A stretch of 13,608 nucleotides of DNA. Origin: Sediminicultor sp035648055. GTDB taxonomy: Bacteria > Atribacterota > Phoenicimicrobiia > Phoenicimicrobiales > Phoenicimicrobiaceae. The DNA is taken from positions 1-13,608 of the forward strand of contig DASRMF010000077.1 of assembly GCA_035648055.1 (NCBI GenBank), written 5' to 3'. Of the stretch, positions 7,897-13,608 are shown piece by piece (the stretch's first letter is position 1; every line of letters starts with the position of its first letter). Position numbers and translations under genes: made by a program. The notes beneath the pieces were generated by a model, which was given only the letters and a program-made list of their open reading frames with translations, had not been told where the DNA came from and did not search any database.

Positions 7897-7905
7897 CCCC
7901 CCCCC
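7897..7905 (-). promoter_or_regulatory. Nine-G tract at the pyruvate kinase ribosome-binding region
   Basis: On the minus strand a run of nine G lies ten bases before the pyk ATG and is the only purine-rich candidate for 16S pairing. An ATG overlaps its first G and opens a tiny frame (MGGG, then TGA) that ends before pyk. The run length sets both spacing and the small upstream frame, so slippage could change translation. This is inference. Confidence 0.4.
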
Positions 7906-8272
7906 ATAAATACTTGTAGTTTTATTTTAAAGATCATTCTAATTATTTCTGCTTGTTTTTCATCTATTATTAATTTTTTATCAAATTCTCTTATATATAA
8001 AGATCCCTGGCCAATCTATCTAACTTGAAAATTAAGACTCCCTCAATCTCTTTATTCTTTTCTGTATAACTAAATAGTTATGCCAATTCCGGTCTATTTT
8101 CTAATTCACTTGCTCCGCTTATCCTATTATCCTTAAATACTTTTACTAATTCATAACCATTTTTATCGGTATATTTTATTAGGCTTTTCCCCTGGAGTTC
8201 TATGGTTCCTTCTTCTTTTTAATTCTCTGTGCTTTTCCTGCAATAATTCACTAACATTTTAGGCTTTCTCAC
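7906..8272 (-). pseudogene. Serine site-specific recombinase relic
   Basis: Reading the minus strand from ATG 8257 (or GTG 8272), one frame gives MLVNYCRKSTEN, stop, KEEGTIELQGKSLIKYTDKN, then ELVKVFKDNRISGASELENR and PELA, stop, LFSYTEKNKEIEGVLIFKLD, then RLARDLYI, stop, ENLI. This is the resolvase N-terminal catalytic domain: the YCRKST segment carries the nucleophile serine, and LDRLARD is the conserved arginine motif. All three stops are TAA in the same frame, and glutamine (CAA) fits the family at each. After ENLI about 100 residues are missing, and a shifted piece KLIIDEKQAEIIRMIFKIKL, from the start of the recombinase domain, runs up to the pyk leader. Intact proteins of this type cut and rejoin DNA during element integration or excision. 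It is clearly dead and may mark a lost mobile element. Confidence 0.85.
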
Positions 8273-8477
8273 GTTCTTATACCTGTATTACTATTGCTTT
8301 AAACATACATTAATATATATTCAATATCTTTGCCAAATATCTTTAATATATCGATGATGTAATTAGGGTTAAAAAATATGATAAAAAAGCGTAGACTTAC
8401 CTATATGTAAAATATTTTTTATAGAATTATAAAATTAGTTTATGATAAGCTAAGACTCTACTATAAATATTAACCTA
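8273..8477. other. AT-rich intergenic gap
   Basis: I see no coding frame, clear terminator or convincing promoter in this stretch between the diguanylate cyclase stop and the recombinase relic. Confidence 0.5.
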
Positions 8478-9956
8478 TTACTCTTTGTTCTTCTTTTTCT
8501 CTTCATACATCCTCTGGTCGGCAATACGTATCAGTTCTTCTATTGTTTTTGGTTTATCGGGTAGATATTCTGAGAATCCTATGCTAAATTTTATACTATA
8601 ATCCCTTTTTATGGTCTTATTTAGTTGAGAAAAATTCTTTTTCAGACGGTTTATTATTAGGAAAACTTCTTTTGAAGAACTATCCGGGAATATCAATAGA
8701 AATTCATCCCCCCCCATTCGACAGATGATATCAACTTCTCTTAGAGTACGCTTTAACAAGCCGGATACTTCTTTTAAGACCTTGTCTCCTTCATCGTGGC
8801 CAAAGGTATCATTTATTGTTTTAAAGCCATCTATATCTAGAAAAGCTAATAATATGGAAGATTTATTACGCTGGGATAATTTAAGATGCCTATCAAATAG
8901 CTCCAGAGCATATCTCCGATTATAACAACCGGTTAATGAATCAACGCGTGTGAGTTTTATTAGTTGTTCTTCCATATGCTTTTTTTCACTAACATCAACA
9001 TAAATTCGTATCCACCTTTCTTCCTTCTCATCAATTACGATATTCGAAACGGATAAATAGACTGGAAATAAAGTGCCATCTTTTTTCTTTCTGATAGTTT
9101 CGAAATTAATATTAGTACGATGATTCAATAATTCTTTTGTTAGAATTATTTCTTCCTCCATCTTATTCGCAGGGTTAATTATACCTTCATCAATATTCTT
9201 GCCCTCTATCTCCTTTGAAGTATATCCAAAAAGTTCGCTAAAACGGGGGTTTATTTTTAATATAGTGCCTTTCTCATCTGTATAGGCTATGGCCTCGGGA
9301 CTTTTATTAAATAGACTGGCAAATTCTTGCTGACTCTTCTGTATGCTCTCTTTATCTTGTTTGTGCATAGCAATATCTTTTTGAAGTTGTTCGTTCGCCC
9401 TTTTTAATTTTAAGGTACGTCCATTCACTAATTCTTCAAGGTACTCTTGGTATATTCTTATCTCCTTTTGCATCTGTTTGTATTTAGTGATATCCCCTGC
9501 TATACCCAATACTATGGTTTTTCCTTTCATCTTTACCGGATAAGTGGAGATATTAACTGTCACTGTACTTTTATCTTTTCGATTTAATATGAATTCATCT
9601 GGTCCTGTTGGTTTTCCCATTATATTTTTTAGTAATGTTTTGGCTGCTTTGGGTATGTCAGCAAGGGCAAATAATTTTAAATTCAAAAAATTCTTTCCGA
9701 TTAATTCTCCTTTTCTATAACCGGTTACTCTTTCGGTTGCCATATTTCCATCAATAAAATTACCCTTTAAATCATTAATATAACAAGCATCGGGTGCATA
9801 ATCGAATACTATTTTAAAAAGCCCTTCTAAATTTTTTAGTTTTTCTTCTACTTGCTTATTTTCGGTAATGCTATTTAGTAGTATTTCCCCTCGTTCTTCT
9901 CTAAAAATTTTCAGTTCTTTGATTAATTCTGTCTTTGTCTTATCCTCGTCTTCCAT
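8478..9956 (-). CDS. PAS-PAS-GGDEF diguanylate cyclase
   Basis: This protein should make cyclic di-GMP from two GTP in response to signals sensed by PAS domains. It has 492 residues and no membrane segment, so it is cytoplasmic. Residues 1-42 form a charged helix. PAS 1 is about 43-160 (FDYAPDACYINDLKGNF through GIAGDITKYK). A coiled coil spans about 160-210. PAS 2 is about 210-330 (FNKSPEAIAYTDEKGTIL through VDVSEKK). The GGDEF domain is about 334-490, with DSLTGCYNRR at 339, metal-binding D374 in AFLDIDGF, and the intact active site MGGDEF (414-419). An inhibitory I-site RxxD (R406-D409) lies five residues before the motif, so product inhibition is expected. The ATG has a GAGGAG site seven bases upstream. 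The active-site codons contain an eight-G run at 8708-8715. Confidence 0.95.
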   Translation of the reverse strand: MEDEDKTKTELIKELKIFREERGEILLNSITENKQVEEKLKNLEGLFKIVFDYAPDACYINDLKGNFIDGNMATERVTGYRKGELIGKNFLNLKLFALADIPKAAKTLLKNIMGKPTGPDEFILNRKDKSTVTVNISTYPVKMKGKTIVLGIAGDITKYKQMQKEIRIYQEYLEELVNGRTLKLKRANEQLQKDIAMHKQDKESIQKSQQEFASLFNKSPEAIAYTDEKGTILKINPRFSELFGYTSKEIEGKNIDEGIINPANKMEEEIILTKELLNHRTNINFETIRKKKDGTLFPVYLSVSNIVIDEKEERWIRIYVDVSEKKHMEEQLIKLTRVDSLTGCYNRRYALELFDRHLKLSQRNKSSILLAFLDIDGFKTINDTFGHDEGDKVLKEVSGLLKRTLREVDIICRMGGDEFLLIFPDSSSKEVFLIINRLKKNFSQLNKTIKRDYSIKFSIGFSEYLPDKPKTIEELIRIADQRMYEEKKKNKE

Positions 9957-10032
9957 CTTATTCTCCTCATATTGAGTTCACAAGATAAACTAGTGTATAA
10001 ATATTATTGATATTATTTACTTTCAAAAATTT

Positions 10033-10338
10033 TTAATATTCCCCAGCATCTTCTCTTTCTAATAATATTCTTTGCTTGCTTTTTATATCTTTCATCTTTC
10101 TGGAATCAATCCACTTTTTTATTATTTCTCTCCTCTTTTCTTCTAAATCAACCTCAAGCATTTTTATTGTTTGTTTATTGTCTTTACTATAGAAAATTTC
10201 TTTAGATTTAATAGAAGTACTTTTAATTCTTTTAAACGCCTCTTTAATTTTCTTGTATTCTGCTCCACTATAATTTACGTAAGAGAATGAACATAAATTA
10301 TATAAAGAACTTAAAGGAATAGGGAATCTCGAAATATC
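10033..10338 (-). pseudogene. Gene fragment, possibly a replication initiator (RepA-like) remnant
   Basis: An open minus-strand frame of 101 codons runs from a TAA at 10339-10341 to a TAA at 10033-10035. It has no plausible start codon except an internal ATG at 10161, which would give 42 residues. The translation is coding-like: YSGAEYKKIKEAFKRIKSTS, then KSKEIFYSKDNKQTI, then a charged helix EVDLEEKRREIIKKWIDSRK. The pattern of an aligned helix, a Lys-Arg-rich segment and an Ile/Ser/Thr strand resembles plasmid-type replication initiator protein A (PF10134), recalled from memory; this is a weak assignment. If correct, it is another scar of a mobile replicon. It begins just inside the end of the DUF3298 gene. 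Confidence 0.4.
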
Positions 10339-11026
10339 TTATCCCTGAAGCATAGGGTGCTATCTCGTATAATCCAAAATAAATTACCATCCCGTCTTCA
10401 ATGAGATAAAAGGGCTGTTCTTGACTAATTGACTGGAATACTGCCCACTCAGTAAAATATTCCTGCGGGTTTAAATTTATCTGTCTTTTTATTTCTTGAT
10501 TAATAATATCTACATCATCTTTTTTCTCTTTTAAGATATCGCTAAGAAGAATCTCCTTCCCATTTTCCAGATTAAAATTGTAGGCACGTTGTAAGGTATG
10601 TCCGTGTGCTCCCAAGGTATAGGAATAATAGAAAACCGAAAGACTCAATAAATCATCCTTTTGATAATGTACTATATAATACGTCGTAGCAATATATTTT
10701 CTTATCTCCCATCCTTCCTTCTTAGCCCCTTGTAAATATTTTTCCGATTCAGTTTGCAACATTTCTTTAAAATTATGGACATTTTATTGGATGATTTGAT
10801 TTATCTTTTCTTCTACTTGTTTATCTTTCATACCCTGAACCAGGGGAAATACCATATCTACCTTCAGGGCTTCCTGGTCTTCTTTTATCACCAGATCGGT
10901 AATGGTTATTTCCTGATCTATAGGTTTAATTTCCTGAGTCTGGGCTAGTACAGGCGTATAAATAAAAGTGCATAGAGTTATTCCCAGAAAAATTAATCTT
11001 AAAAATAAAAAGAGTAATTTTTTCAT
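10298..11026 (-). pseudogene. Exported DUF3298-type (RsiV/PdaC-like) protein with an in-frame TAA
   Basis: The frame from ATG 11026 gives an 80-residue product ending at TAA (10784-10786). The same frame continues at once and stays open to TAA 10298-10300, so the full gene is 243 codons. Residues 1-28 are a signal peptide (cleavage near VLA-QT). The first part, VDMVFPLVQGMKDKQVEEKI, is the DUF4163-like region. Beyond the stop come YYSYTLGAHGHTLQRAYNFN, then NGKEILLSDILKEKK, and LYEIAPYASGIRYFEIPYS, the DUF3298 core. Such domains occur in RsiV-like anti-sigma factors and peptidoglycan-linked exported proteins. The break reads NQIIQ-stop-NVHNFKEML, so Gln, Lys or Glu would fit by a single change. 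A restart at the ATG at 10762 would give a product without a signal peptide. Confidence 0.82.
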
Positions 11027-11092
11027 AATAAATATTCTCTTTGGGAAAATTTTATTTAATCGTATAACCGTATTTTATTTCATTTTTTTCTA

Positions 11093-11227
11093 TTCTGCAA
11101 ACTTATCTTTTGTTTCCCCAAACTCTATTCCTTTATCAATTATAAAATCTCTAACTAAAACTGATTTATCTTCGGGTACTTTAAAACTAAAAAGGAATCC
11201 TTCCCGATACAAGAAGAACCCCTTGGC
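11093..11227 (-). pseudogene. Unrecognised 45-codon gene remnant
   Basis: This short open minus-strand frame lies between TAA 11228-11230 and TAG 11090-11092. It has no start codon and reads AKGFFLYREGFLFSFKVPED, then KSVLVRDFIIDKGIEFGETK and DKFAE. The composition is protein-like, with alternating hydrophobic positions and acidic and basic residues, and it sits on the same strand 64 bases before the DUF3298-type gene. It looks like the 3' end of a lost upstream gene. I do not recognise a family. Confidence 0.35.
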
Positions 11228-11289
11228 TTACCCATATATAAACGATTATTTGTAAAAATAATTGCAAGCATACTTAACCTGTACTTATA

Positions 11290-12273
11290 TTAGAACAAAT
11301 TTATGGCAAAGATTAACAATGGTAAAATAAGTAAGACCGCGAATGTAGTAAAAATCCAGCAGGAATTGACCAAGTCAACATTTAAGTTATAAATATTAGC
11401 AGCAATAACAGAATTAAAGGCAACTGGCATGGCAGACAGTATTAAAGAAACCTTTAAGGGTAAACCCTGACTGATGGATTGATAATCAAGTAATAGTGCA
11501 ATCAGTAATATGGTTGCGGGCACTACTATAAATTTTACAAGAGATATAATAAAACATTCTTTGAGATATTTGGAAACACGACTAAATTTAAAAGTAAGAC
11601 CAACCGAAAAAAGCAAAACAAAAGTCGTTAGTGGAATGAGAATTTCGTTAATTATTGTATAAATTTCCGGACGCTTTAAAGAACTTAGGTTCAGGGAAAT
11701 ACCAACCAGAACAGAACCTACTCCTATATAAAAAAAAGGATCCTTAATCACTTCTATTATTTTTTTTGTAGTCTCTTTTTGTTCAACAAAATCCTCAGCA
11801 TACATATGGGCTATAGGATATCCCAAACCATAGTATAACAAACGTATAAGAAAAGTAAAAAGGGGCACTAAAGCATATCCTTCTTCACCTAAATAAAAAA
11901 AACAAATCATCCCACCCAAAGTTACATTATTCACAAAGTATCCACAACTGAACATTGAGCCAATGTCTATACGGTTATAATGATAATATTTTGCAATCAT
12001 AACAGCAAAAAAGCCACCTGTGATGATAGAAACTGCTCCTACAAAAGGCATACTAATGATTTTTGTAATACTTTCTATCTTAAAAATCCATAAGCTCCCG
12101 ATATAAGTAACGGAAACAAACCAAAGCATTCCCAGTTTCTGTAGAAAAATACTTATTTCTTTTTTTGATTCAGGGGTAATCCAATGATTTTTGTCAATTA
12201 ATTTCTGACAGAGATACCCACTGAATGTACCAACAGTTAATACTAAAAAGGTTTTTAATAATGCAAAGGCCAT
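11290..12273 (-). CDS. AEC-family transporter (auxin efflux carrier type)
   Basis: This 327-residue inner-membrane protein has about ten hydrophobic helices in two five-helix halves, as expected for the AEC family of the bile/arsenite/riboflavin transporter superfamily. The first half contains the conserved SCGYFVNNVTLGG (about 108-120), the usual broken-helix Asn/Gly region. The second half contains LSAMPVAFNSVIAANIYNLN (about 278-297), matching the family's crossover helix. A charged cytoplasmic loop (AEDFVEQKETTKK) lies between the halves. Bacterial members move carboxylates such as malate or malonate; the substrate here cannot be told from sequence. The ATG follows an AGGAGGAAGA site. The gene is a single transcription unit and intact. 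Confidence 0.9.
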   Translation of the reverse strand: MAFALLKTFLVLTVGTFSGYLCQKLIDKNHWITPESKKEISIFLQKLGMLWFVSVTYIGSLWIFKIESITKIISMPFVGAVSIITGGFFAVMIAKYYHYNRIDIGSMFSCGYFVNNVTLGGMICFFYLGEEGYALVPLFTFLIRLLYYGLGYPIAHMYAEDFVEQKETTKKIIEVIKDPFFYIGVGSVLVGISLNLSSLKRPEIYTIINEILIPLTTFVLLFSVGLTFKFSRVSKYLKECFIISLVKFIVVPATILLIALLLDYQSISQGLPLKVSLILSAMPVAFNSVIAANIYNLNVDLVNSCWIFTTFAVLLILPLLIFAINLF

Positions 12274-12358
12274 GATAAAAAGTCTTCCTCCTAATGCTTA
12301 AATCAATAATGACAATAATTTAACACCAAACAAAGACAGAAATCAAATAAAATATTTT

Positions 12359-12377
12359 GTGCAATCAGATTTTGCAC
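12359..12377. promoter_or_regulatory. Palindrome upstream of the AEC carrier gene
   Basis: GTGCAA (12359-12364) and TTGCAC (12372-12377) form a 6-bp inverted repeat with a seven-base spacer, about 85 bases before the carrier start codon. No T-run follows it. Its position fits an operator for a transcription factor controlling the carrier, but this is a guess. Confidence 0.3.
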
Positions 12378-12693
12378 CATAGTTTTATAATTGTTAACTA
12401 TACTAATTTTGAGTAGCTTTTATAATTTAGCTTAAAAAATTGGTTATGCATGTGGTCTTTCCTATAGAATGATGATAAATTGGCTTAAAGTTTAAAGAAT
12501 ATTATTCTTTATTATACAATATGTACCAGCTAAGAAAAATTTCAATTCAGTATTTTTACTATTTTAAAACATACTTGTCTTCTCTGACATAAAATTATTC
12601 CTTTAAAACTAGAAAAACATATATACTATTTTAATAATTATTCCATTCTTTAGACTAAAAATTATTATTTTCTGAAAAATAATTTATAAAAAC
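12378..12693. other. AT-rich stretch without genes
   Basis: I find no coding frame that looks protein-like on either strand. A perfect 8-bp hairpin (ATTATTTT, CTG loop, AAAATAAT) lies at about 12664-12682. The base composition is more AT-rich than the rest of the window, like the neighbouring acetyltransferase gene. Confidence 0.4.
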
Positions 12694-12725
12694 AAAAAAA
12701 GCCCTTCAGCAAATGCCAAAGGGCT
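12688..12725 (-). terminator. Strong Rho-independent terminator on the minus strand
   Basis: On the minus strand, AGCCCTTTGGC and GCTGAAGGGCT form an 11-bp stem around an ATTT loop, followed by TTTTTTTG and TTTTT. Two of the pairs are G-T wobbles that pair only in the minus-strand RNA; on the plus strand they become mismatches. Together with the T-run this fixes the orientation. It would end transcription coming from the acetyltransferase side, about 325 bases after that gene's stop. Confidence 0.8.
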
Positions 12726-13049
12726 GGAATTCGCAAGCTCCCCCTATTGGAAAGGTTTGGAACTTTTAAAGAAAATATATTGATAGATAATATTAAATTA
12801 AATCAGTTGATTCTTCAATATTAGAGGTAATCTTCAAAAACTATAATCTTTAAAATGTATATAAATAAAAACTTAACAATTTTATTACTAAAGAACTTTA
12901 AGGCATTAAATTAAATCAGCTAGTTTTTCAGTAAAGTAATAAATACAGCTGTTACTTGGTTTCCCTACTAAGACGATTTTTATAACTTCTGTTTGAATGA
13001 CAATATTAATATTGCGGAACCCTGTACTCTTTATTAGCTGTAGTAGTTT
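12726..13049. other. Gap between the acetyltransferase and its terminator
   Basis: The acetyltransferase frame, after its TAA, stays open for 47 codons to a TAA near 12906. It contains the protein-like NIVIQTEVIKIVLVGKPSNS and YYFTEKLADLI, but no start codon, so it may be a relic or chance. The 15-base repeat ATTAAATTAAATCAG occurs at 12792-12806 and 12905-12919. The last part, about 12726-12765, has a more GC-balanced segment (GGAATTCGCAAGCTCCCCCT) directly before the terminator, which could be a leader or short RNA. I assign no function. Confidence 0.35.
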
Positions 13050-13608
13050 TTAGGTCTTATATAAAATCCAAACATTTGGTTCGATATATTCTCCAATATT
13101 TTTTTTAGTATCGATTGATATTGGAGTTAACGCTCCAGCTACAATATAATCACCATCACCAGGATATTTTTTATTTGTCCAACTTTCCCATTCTTGTACT
13201 GTTCCTTCAATTTTCATAGATTTTTTACATACTCTAAGAATTTTGCATCCATTTCTCATATGCACCCTTAACCAAGGATCAAATGGTAAATTATCAACTC
13301 TTTTCCATGTTATATAATCATTAATAGAAATTAACGGATAATTAGATTTTAATGTTGGACGTATGGGAATCGCAGTATACTTAAAATTATTTTGTTTAGC
13401 AATTTCTTTCATGCTTTTGAGTAATAAAGTACTTAATCCTTGTCCTTGATAATCTTTATTTACAGATATTTGTAGTCCAACTAATAGATTTGGTTTAACA
13501 TTATTATTATAATCATTTATTGCTTTTTCTAAAGCCCAATCAAACCCTTCATCAGGTAATTCATTAAAATCTTTATCCCATCTTAAAGGAATAGAGTTTG
13601 CTATACCT
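13050..13608 (-). CDS. GNAT-family N-acetyltransferase, 5' end outside the window
   Basis: The frame is open from the window edge to TAA at 13050-13052 and gives at least 185 residues. The acetyl-CoA binding motif A is visible as the strand LLVGLQISVN followed by KDYQGQGLSTLLLKSMKEIA, with the Q-x-x-G-x-G loop. The start of this motif lies upstream of the first ATG at 13412, so a 120-residue call from that ATG would cut off the cofactor site; the true start is outside. The C-terminal part contains NLPFDPWLRVHMRNGCKILR and GDYIVAGALTPISI, as in a group of larger acetyltransferases of unknown substrate. The region is very AT-rich, unlike the pyruvate kinase or ankyrin genes, which may reflect horizontal transfer. 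Confidence 0.82.
   Translation of the reverse strand, partial: GIANSIPLRWDKDFNELPDEGFDWALEKAINDYNNNVKPNLLVGLQISVNKDYQGQGLSTLLLKSMKEIAKQNNFKYTAIPIRPTLKSNYPLISINDYITWKRVDNLPFDPWLRVHMRNGCKILRVCKKSMKIEGTVQEWESWTNKKYPGDGDYIVAGALTPISIDTKKNIGEYIEPNVWILYKT

Noticed and set aside
7897..7925. Upstream extension of pyruvate kinase through the ATG at the G tract
   Set aside because: The frame hits TGA just after the tract, so no fused start is possible at the present length.
12664..12682. AT-only hairpin as a terminator
   Set aside because: It has no GC pairs in the stem and is better explained by base composition; the GC-rich stem at 12700-12725 is the real candidate.
13050..13412. A complete 120-residue protein starting at 13412
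   Set aside because: The frame is open to the window edge and the GNAT acetyl-CoA motif lies upstream of that ATG, so the start is internal.
1..13608. CRISPR array, tRNA, rRNA, toxin-antitoxin or phage module
   Set aside because: I saw no regularly spaced repeats, no tRNA-like cloverleaf and no gene pair supporting such systems.

Overview
This is a low-GC bacterial window with almost every gene on the minus strand. The gene types (pyruvate kinase, CGGC-domain metal-binding protein, UPF0145/YbjQ protein, DUF2202 ferritin-like protein, PAS-GGDEF diguanylate cyclase, AEC transporter, IS1182-type transposase) suggest an anaerobic low-GC lineage such as Atribacterota or a deep-branching Firmicutes relative. 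No rRNA, tRNA or species-specific marker is present, so that placement is inference only.

Layout, left to right. 1-~1480: an IS1182-family insertion sequence with an intact transposase. 1682-3550: an exported protein joining a DUF4412-like domain to C-terminal ankyrin repeats. It is divergent from a DUF2202 ferritin-like gene (3740-4420) that carries an in-frame amber codon. A 12-bp-stem convergent terminator (4435-4475) separates this gene from an N-acetylglucosamine-6-phosphate deacetylase relic (4482-5142) with a large internal deletion. 5150-5688: a small two-helix membrane protein followed by a YbjQ-family gene with a 3'-end frameshift. 5886-6335: CGGC protein. 6462-7886: pyruvate kinase, whose leader lies in the remains of a serine recombinase (7906-8272). 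8478-9956: PAS-PAS-GGDEF protein. 10033-11227: a cluster of broken genes, namely a possible replication-initiator relic, a DUF3298-type exported protein with an in-frame ochre codon, and an unrecognised fragment. 11290-12273: AEC-family carrier. 12274-13049: AT-rich, mostly noncoding, with a strong minus-strand terminator. 13050-13608: a GNAT acetyltransferase that runs off the window.

The main theme is gene decay around intact housekeeping and signalling genes. Seven loci are truncated, frameshifted or interrupted. Of the five clear in-frame stops that split otherwise coherent reading frames, at least four sit where glutamine would be the natural residue (CAG to TAG or CAA to TAA). The simplest reading is recent C-to-T mutation in an AT-drifting genome, or assembly error; stop-codon readthrough is a less likely alternative. 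I see no convincing new multi-gene system. The most unusual items are the amber-interrupted DUF2202 gene, the glutamine-to-stop pattern, and two long G tracts, one at the pyruvate kinase leader and one inside the GGDEF motif.
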